Part shown: positions 58,997 to 64,000 of the stretch, piece after piece
Position numbering within the stretch: the first letter of the stretch is position 1
Layout of the letters: every line of letters begins with the position of its first letter
From: Phymatolithon calcareum
Taxonomy: Eukaryota > Rhodophyta > Florideophyceae > Hapalidiales
NCBI GenBank assembly: GCA_977006965.1
Contig: OZ345380.1
Coordinates: 2,108,001 to 2,172,000, forward strand
Length of the DNA stretch: 64,000 bases
Reading direction: 5' to 3'
Program-made: the position numbers and the translations under genes
Notes under the pieces: generated by a model
Databases searched by the model: none
What the model saw: the letters and a program-made list of their open reading frames with translations, nothing else
Told to the model about the DNA's origin: nothing

Positions 58997-59325
58997 GAGG
59001 TGCCCGGTGCCCCCTTGAAGGAGTAAGTTGGCAACCTTCCATGTTCTAGAGGGTTTCAAGCTGCACGTATCATACCTGCTCATTAGGACCATTTCTACTT
59101 GTTCGACTACTGTCAGGCCGAATTAGTTCCAGGATTCCTGGATGCGATGCTGCGCGGTGCTGCTGGTCTCCACCTCAGGGGGCGTGGCCAGTGGTCAGTC
59201 AAGTTCTCAAGAATCGTTACTAATTCTCTTCGCTGGCTTCTCGTCCGATTGTGGGTAAGTAGTAAGCTTCGCAGGGTTCTCATCCATTTGATCCCATTTG
59301 CGCCGTATAGCCACACAATTGTTTG
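58997..59325 (-). repeat. Dispersed repeat family R1, copy B
   Basis: Inverted partner of 16340-16797. The conserved end is GCACCGGGCACCTCAATAAAAA on the minus strand (about 58995-59015). A middle block at 59140-59225 reads LENLTDHWPRPLRWRPAAP on the minus strand, and an ATTGTGTGG block lies at about 59314-59322. A minus-strand frame of 133 codons (59113-59514) spans it and is probably a remnant of the element's protein. Confidence 0.7.
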
Positions 59326-60303
59326 CGGGTCTCCGGGGAAACGGCCGAGGTACCAGCCGAGTACAACTGTGGTAAGACGCAGTGCAGTGCTAGCTGCGCA
59401 GTCGTTCGGGATCGGGATGCGGCGGTGCGGTATCCGAGTCTCTTCCTCCCGCCAGCGCGTAGCCTCGCTCCCGATTGGGTCTTGGTCTGCGATGTTCGGC
59501 CACATTCGCAGCAATGACTACTGCACAGTACTGTACAGTACAGTACGGAAAGAAGCAGCATAAAATATTGCGCTGTAAACTCGCGTTTTGATTTCACATC
59601 ATTCAATCTTGTGCACACAAGGAAGGCAGTACCGTATTATACGGTCAACTGCGCGCGCTCCAGCTTCTCCCTCTTTCTACTGTACAGTATACTGTGGTAC
59701 TACAGTCGTACACAGTATTGTTATGGTTCTGGGGCACCCGGCGTGGGGGAAAGAGACAACTAACGCTGTATTGGATATCTTGCCCGTATTATAACGACGT
59801 CTCGCATAAGTAGGACAGTACTTTGCACTGTGCTGTATGGTGCTATCAGCAGCACAGGCGGAGCTTCTGCTGACCATCAGCAAGAGCGTTATGATACTGT
59901 AGAGTATGATACAGTAGGAGATATTGCACTCGTCCGTTCAAGATATCTCGAACTGAAGGCAGGCGCACGCAATTTCTGCGATGCTACGACAGAGTATCAT
60001 ATCCACAAATATCCCCAACACATTTTCCGACGTCTCAAAAACATGCTGTATTCTGGGAGGCGTTTTGATTTTTCACAGAGAAATGATCCACGGCGGAACA
60101 CTCTACATACGTTTCGCACCCCCTGATGTAAGCGCCGTCACGCATGGGAGTGGAAACCCTCACATACACTTACTGAACCGTACTGAACTGTACTGTACTA
60201 CTGTCTCCTGTATCATACTGTAATATTCTGTGTAAATTGCCACACACCTGAGACTCCAAATTACGTGTGCTTTCGCTGTCGTCCGCCTCCCTCATTATTA
60301 CGT

Positions 60304-60316
60304 TGTCCAGTCGCGC
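60304..60316 (+). promoter_or_regulatory. Shared upstream motif of zinc-finger genes (site 3)
   Basis: TGTCCAGTCGCGC, 328 bp before the ATG at 60644 on the coding strand, with CGTCCGCCTCC 13 bp earlier (60280-60290). Confidence 0.6.
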
Positions 60317-60521
60317 TTTTCGTGCCTATTCTTTGAATGACAAACAGATCTCTCCGAAACATTCTGATCGTTCAACTGTGCTGATCGCACCTCCTGTCCT
60401 CAATCTCTTTCCCACGGCACTGCACTTACACCTCACGCATACACCTACCGGTTAGCCTGCATCCAGCGTGTCGTCACACAACCACACACGCACCTACTGT
60501 ACTGGACTGAACCCCCGTGCC

Positions 60522-60527
60522 TATAAG
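60522..60527 (+). promoter_or_regulatory. TATA-like box of zinc-finger gene 4
   Basis: TATAAG, 117 bp upstream of the ATG at 60644. A TACTGTACTGG site lies about 20 bp before it. Confidence 0.45.
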
Positions 60528-60643
60528 AACACAACCGCATGTCCACTTCACCTCCTTTGCAAGTCTCGAACTACTGTTGAATTTCTCGCCCCCCCCCCGA
60601 CCAACCAACATTTCTCTAACCATCCAAGGCATTGTTGAACGCA

Positions 60644-61192
60644 ATGCCGTCCAGCCATCCAGCTTGGCTCAAGGAACTTGTCAACGACACCGATGTCGAC
60701 CCCAAGTCCCTGTTGGCAGTAACAGCCCTGGAGATTGCATTATCCCCACGCAGTCCGCGACCCACTGCCCGCCGATCAAAACGTTCCCGCACGGACCCGT
60801 CTCGTCTACCCCCCTTTGACAAAGATCTCCAATGCAAGCATTGTGGCAAGGCTTTCCGACGCGTCTGTAACTATCGTGAACATCAGCGTGTGCACTCTAA
60901 TGAGTACAAATTCCAGTGCTCCGTTCAAGGATGCGACCGAAAATTCATGTGGCGTTCCTCGATTCAGGCCCACCTCCGTTCGCACCAGGCAAAGCTTGAT
61001 CGCAAACGTCGCTCGTCAACAGCGACACACCGTTCGCAAACGCGCACAATTGTCAAGCCGCACCTCAATATACCCAAACTTTCGGTCACACCGCCGCTCT
61101 CCCCAGTCTCGCCCATGCCCCCTAGCAGTACCTACATGCCGCCGCCACTGGGTTATGGCTCGAGATATGTTGCCATGCAGCATTCACGATGA
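60644..61192 (+). CDS. Two-finger C2H2 zinc-finger protein, family member 4
   Basis: 182 residues. The ATG at 60644 aligns with member 5 (MPSSHPAWL and MPSTHPAWL), and these two are the closest pair in the set, lying tail to tail about 1.05 kb apart. Conserved block at 6-36, then a basic SPRSPRPTARR segment. Finger 1 is C64, C67, H80, H84 and finger 2 is C92, C97, H110, H114, followed by LDRKRR. The tail (about 125-182) is Pro/Ser/Thr-rich with no fold apparent. The composition suggests a small DNA-binding regulator with a disordered tail for partner contacts. The shared motif and a TATA-like box precede it. Confidence 0.88.
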   Translation: MPSSHPAWLKELVNDTDVDPKSLLAVTALEIALSPRSPRPTARRSKRSRTDPSRLPPFDKDLQCKHCGKAFRRVCNYREHQRVHSNEYKFQCSVQGCDRKFMWRSSIQAHLRSHQAKLDRKRRSSTATHRSQTRTIVKPHLNIPKLSVTPPLSPVSPMPPSSTYMPPPLGYGSRYVAMQHSR

Positions 61193-62238
61193 GGTTTTGC
61201 GAAGATATGCAAACAATCGTACATAACTTGCTCACTGCGTAGCAGACGTCAACCAACTCACAATTATTTATTGACGAGGCCACGAATAAAAGCGCTCTAA
61301 TTTTTTCATCATATATATTCATCATCAGAGGGACACAAGATAGATAGAATGATTACTCTGTACCTGCCGTGTTCCACACAGAAACCTGACTGTAAAGCGT
61401 ACCTTCACCTTCCTGGCACTAACCTTGCAGGTCCCCCTCTTTGTTTTTCAATCTTGTCCAATTACCCATGTGTGAGGAACAATGCGTGAGGGATCCTGCT
61501 GCTCAGATCAAATGCTTGCAAGTAATAGCGTCCACTTTCGGCATGCTGAAACGAGAAAGATAGCACATTCTACAGTGTGCTGTAGTGTTCAGTATAGTGG
61601 TTCAGTAAATTACTTGCACCTGGCCTATAATTTCACTGCAGCCATTCAACAGAGTTCCTTTGTGGAGAAAATCCATTCTGGTGAAGTACTTTAGGACTGG
61701 TGCTGTGGTGGAGCATATCGTGTTGCAACGTATACTACGGTCTATGAAGATGGACCAAGAAACGGAATATGAATGCAAAAGACTTACTCGGGCCCTCACA
61801 GGGAGAGAAATTCGAATTAAGGAGATATTAGAAGGATAGTAGAGAGATGAGTATGGAAAACAGAGAGAAGCTGCCCTGTTACTCAAATTGATGCTTTGGG
61901 AGCTTTTAAAATAAATCAGCATATATCCCCTTCCGACTGTATTCACACATGTATTGGAAAAGTAGTGCAACGTAGATCTTCAGATTGACCAGGCTTCTTG
62001 TGCCCGAATCAGAGCTCTTAGTAGCCTTATACTGTAGTACTGGATCGTGTCGTAGCGCATCACCCATAATACTTCCATGCGGACTTTCAGATCTTGGAGC
62101 TATCCCGGTTGCTGGTGATGGAATTAGATAAAGCATGAGGGCGAAGGTTGTAAAAAATGTTATTTTTTCTTTACTGTCTCTCTCGTATCCAAAGTATCTG
62201 ACCTCTCCCTGTACATACGTTGTATTGATTGATGCCAC

Positions 62239-62754
62239 CTACCTCGAGGCAAAATACGCCAGCGGCTGCGGTATGTATATGCCCAACTGTGTGGCAGAAG
62301 AATGTGACGGTGGTGCAGGGGGCTCTGGTTGTATATACTGCGGCTTTACGACGCTGCGTGTTTGTGAGCTCTGTGTCCTAGATGAGCGATGCTTACGGTC
62401 AAGCTTCGCCTGGTGCGACCGAAGATGTGCTTGGATGGAGGATCGCCACATGAACTTGCGATCACAGCCTTGCACACTGCACTGAAATTTATACTCATTC
62501 GAATGAACTCGCTGGTGCTCTCGGTAATTACAGACCCGACGGAAAGCTTTGCCACAGTGCTTGCATTGGAGGTCCTTGTTATACGGCGGCAGACGGGATG
62601 GATCTGTGACTGAACGCTTTGTTCGTCGGGCAGTGGGTCTGGGACTGCGAGGGGACAGGGCAATCTCAAGGCCTGTTGTGGCTAACAAAGATTTGGGGTC
62701 GACATCGGCTTCGTTTACAAGCTCTCGTAGCCAGGCCGGATGGGTGGAAGGCAT
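62239..62754 (-). CDS. Two-finger C2H2 zinc-finger protein, family member 5
   Basis: 171 residues from the ATG at 62754. The frame continues upstream for 87 codons, but that part contains the TATA box (62816-62821) and the shared motif (62981-62994), so it is leader and promoter. Residues 31-115 are almost identical to member 4. Finger 1 is C64, C67, H80, H84 and finger 2 is C92, C97, H110, H114, followed by LDRKHR. The tail diverges from member 4 (Pro-rich, PEPPAPPS). It forms a convergent recent duplicate pair with member 4. Confidence 0.88.
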   Translation of the reverse strand: MPSTHPAWLRELVNEADVDPKSLLATTGLEIALSPRSPRPTARRTKRSVTDPSRLPPYNKDLQCKHCGKAFRRVCNYREHQRVHSNEYKFQCSVQGCDRKFMWRSSIQAHLRSHQAKLDRKHRSSRTQSSQTRSVVKPQYIQPEPPAPPSHSSATQLGIYIPQPLAYFASR

Positions 62755-62815
62755 GTTGTGTGCAACAGAGAGCAAGAATGAATGTATTACAGACCACCGG
62801 TGTGGCGGCAGGCAG

Positions 62816-62821
62816 TTTATA
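62816..62821 (-). promoter_or_regulatory. TATA box of zinc-finger gene 5
   Basis: TATAAA on the minus strand, followed by CTGCCTGCC, about 62 bp upstream of the ATG at 62754. Confidence 0.55.
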
Positions 62822-62980
62822 TGGACAGGAATTGCGGGGTGCAAGTCTGGTGCAGATGTGCGACAAAGTGCATTAGGCAGATTCGGAAGTGTAAGATGTG
62901 CGCCGTTCGCACGAGATCGTGAAGAGGATAATTGTGTAATGTTACAGAGCAGGTTGGCTGATGAAGTTCGAACGGGCTGT

Positions 62981-62994
62981 TGCGCGACTGGACA
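62981..62994 (-). promoter_or_regulatory. Shared upstream motif of zinc-finger genes (site 4)
   Basis: TGTCCAGTCGCGCA on the minus strand, about 227 bp before the ATG at 62754, with CGTCCGCCTCC 25 bp further upstream (63020-63030, minus strand). Confidence 0.6.
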
Positions 62995-63059
62995 GAAGGG
63001 GAATTGAATGAGCACAGATGGAGGCGGACGAGGAGAAAGAGAGGCCTCGCACGCGTGTC

Positions 63060-64000
63060 CATTCTAACGATGCGTCGAAATTACATCAGTGAGATTAGGG
63101 CCCATATCATTCAAGCCAGAAGACTCATGATAATCCACTCCCACACCAATCAAGGCGCAGCAACAGCGTGACGCGTCTTACAGAAGAGGTAGATCTACTC
63201 CAGTTCTGTAAAGTTTCGATAAGGAACGAAACCATGGCTTTCTGTTCCCCTGGGGATTATTATTCCAAGGAACGTTGGAACTTCCGCTAAACTAATGCTG
63301 TACAGTACCTTCAGGCTCGAAACGTCGACCTTGGAGCACACTCGGAAGCATTGCAGCCTTGGCGGCTACAGATACAGCACAAAGGAGTGTGCACTAGCAC
63401 GTCGGAAGCATTTTCTAAGAGTCGCGAGGAACTACGCTTCTGGAAAATGCAAGGTACAGTACAATGTGCGATACGCTCTGCAATTCTCCGCTTTTCGACT
63501 TCCCTTCACACACTCCAGTTTGATCAAATTTCATTAATGACGTAATTCACAGTCTCGAAAGAGGCGGGTCGAAACTTGCATTCGGCCGTAGTCGAGATCC
63601 GGCTGTTCAGAGAAGCAGCGCGGCACGTGGCTGCTGGAACTGTACCACCACTCAGGCCGCACGAGCTAGCAATTGCAGCTTGCCCCACAGCAAAGCGAAG
63701 GTGGCGAATTGGCCGCTGCGCGGAACGAGACGCGGCAATGTCGTGTAGCATTGGTGCGCACGACATAGTTGATTTTCAAACTGCGCGCATCATTGCCGCT
63801 GCACAGCGGTCGACGTGTGCATTGTAGGTCAGTCGACGGCGTCTGCAGAAAATTCGGGAAGTGCAATGTGAATTATTTGCGCATCAGACCTACGCGAGTA
63901 ATTTAGACGCGTTTGGCAGTGGAGTCGTTCCTCTCCCTTTGCAGCATGCTACGTACAGTACTATTGGTCAAAGATGAAGCGTCAATGTGTTGCACTCTAT
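63060..64000. other. No gene recognised
   Basis: Upstream of zinc-finger gene 5 to the window end. Short frames only. TACTGTAC-type sites at about 63300, 63454 and 63955. Confidence 0.4.

Noticed and set aside
62755-63015. N-terminal extension of zinc-finger gene 5 by 87 codons
   Set aside because: The extension covers the TATA box and the conserved upstream motif and has no counterpart in the paralogues.

Overview
The window is nuclear DNA from a eukaryote, most likely a red alga. The pointers are compact single-exon genes, a secreted protein ending in a Hedgehog-type Hint (Hog) domain, a plant/cyanobacterial-type HNH protein, and abundant Ty1/copia and LINE debris. The species assignment is inference. 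All identifications are from reading the sequence, without database searches.

Layout. 1-9218 is one giant palindrome: two 2,088-bp arms, nearly identical, enclose a 5-kb loop with a broken Ty1/copia polyprotein. 9.56-10.13 kb holds a LINE 3' fragment (minus). 10.49-12.91 kb is the Hint-domain gene. 13-22 kb is mostly decayed repeat DNA, including a LINE remnant whose RT part is on the minus strand and whose endonuclease part is on the plus strand. 22.5-28.3 kb is a small gene island: zinc-finger gene 1, a six-helix membrane protein and an HNH protein. 28.3-46.9 kb is gene-poor. It contains an 1.83-kb array of a 10-bp repeat, a diverged copy of the palindrome arm, and a pogo/Tigger-like relic. 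46.9-62.8 kb holds zinc-finger genes 2 to 5, a type II membrane glycosyltransferase-like gene, and a 387-bp transposon with terminal inverted repeats that may have captured a gene fragment.

The main biological theme is a family of five short two-finger C2H2 proteins. They share an N-terminal block, identical second-finger recognition residues and divergent C-termini. Four of the five carry the same 12-14 bp motif (TGTCCAGTCGCGCA) 230-560 bp upstream, always in the orientation of the gene, and the fifth has a degenerate version. A second theme is the short palindrome TACTGTAC / TACTGTACAGTA. It recurs from about 16 kb to the end of the window but is rare or absent in 1-15 kb and about 38-43 kb. 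Numerous tight hairpins add to the palindromic character.

Intact host genes supported with confidence: the Hint protein, five zinc-finger genes, the membrane protein, the HNH protein and the glycosyltransferase-like protein. Everything else is transposon-derived, repetitive, or too weak to call.
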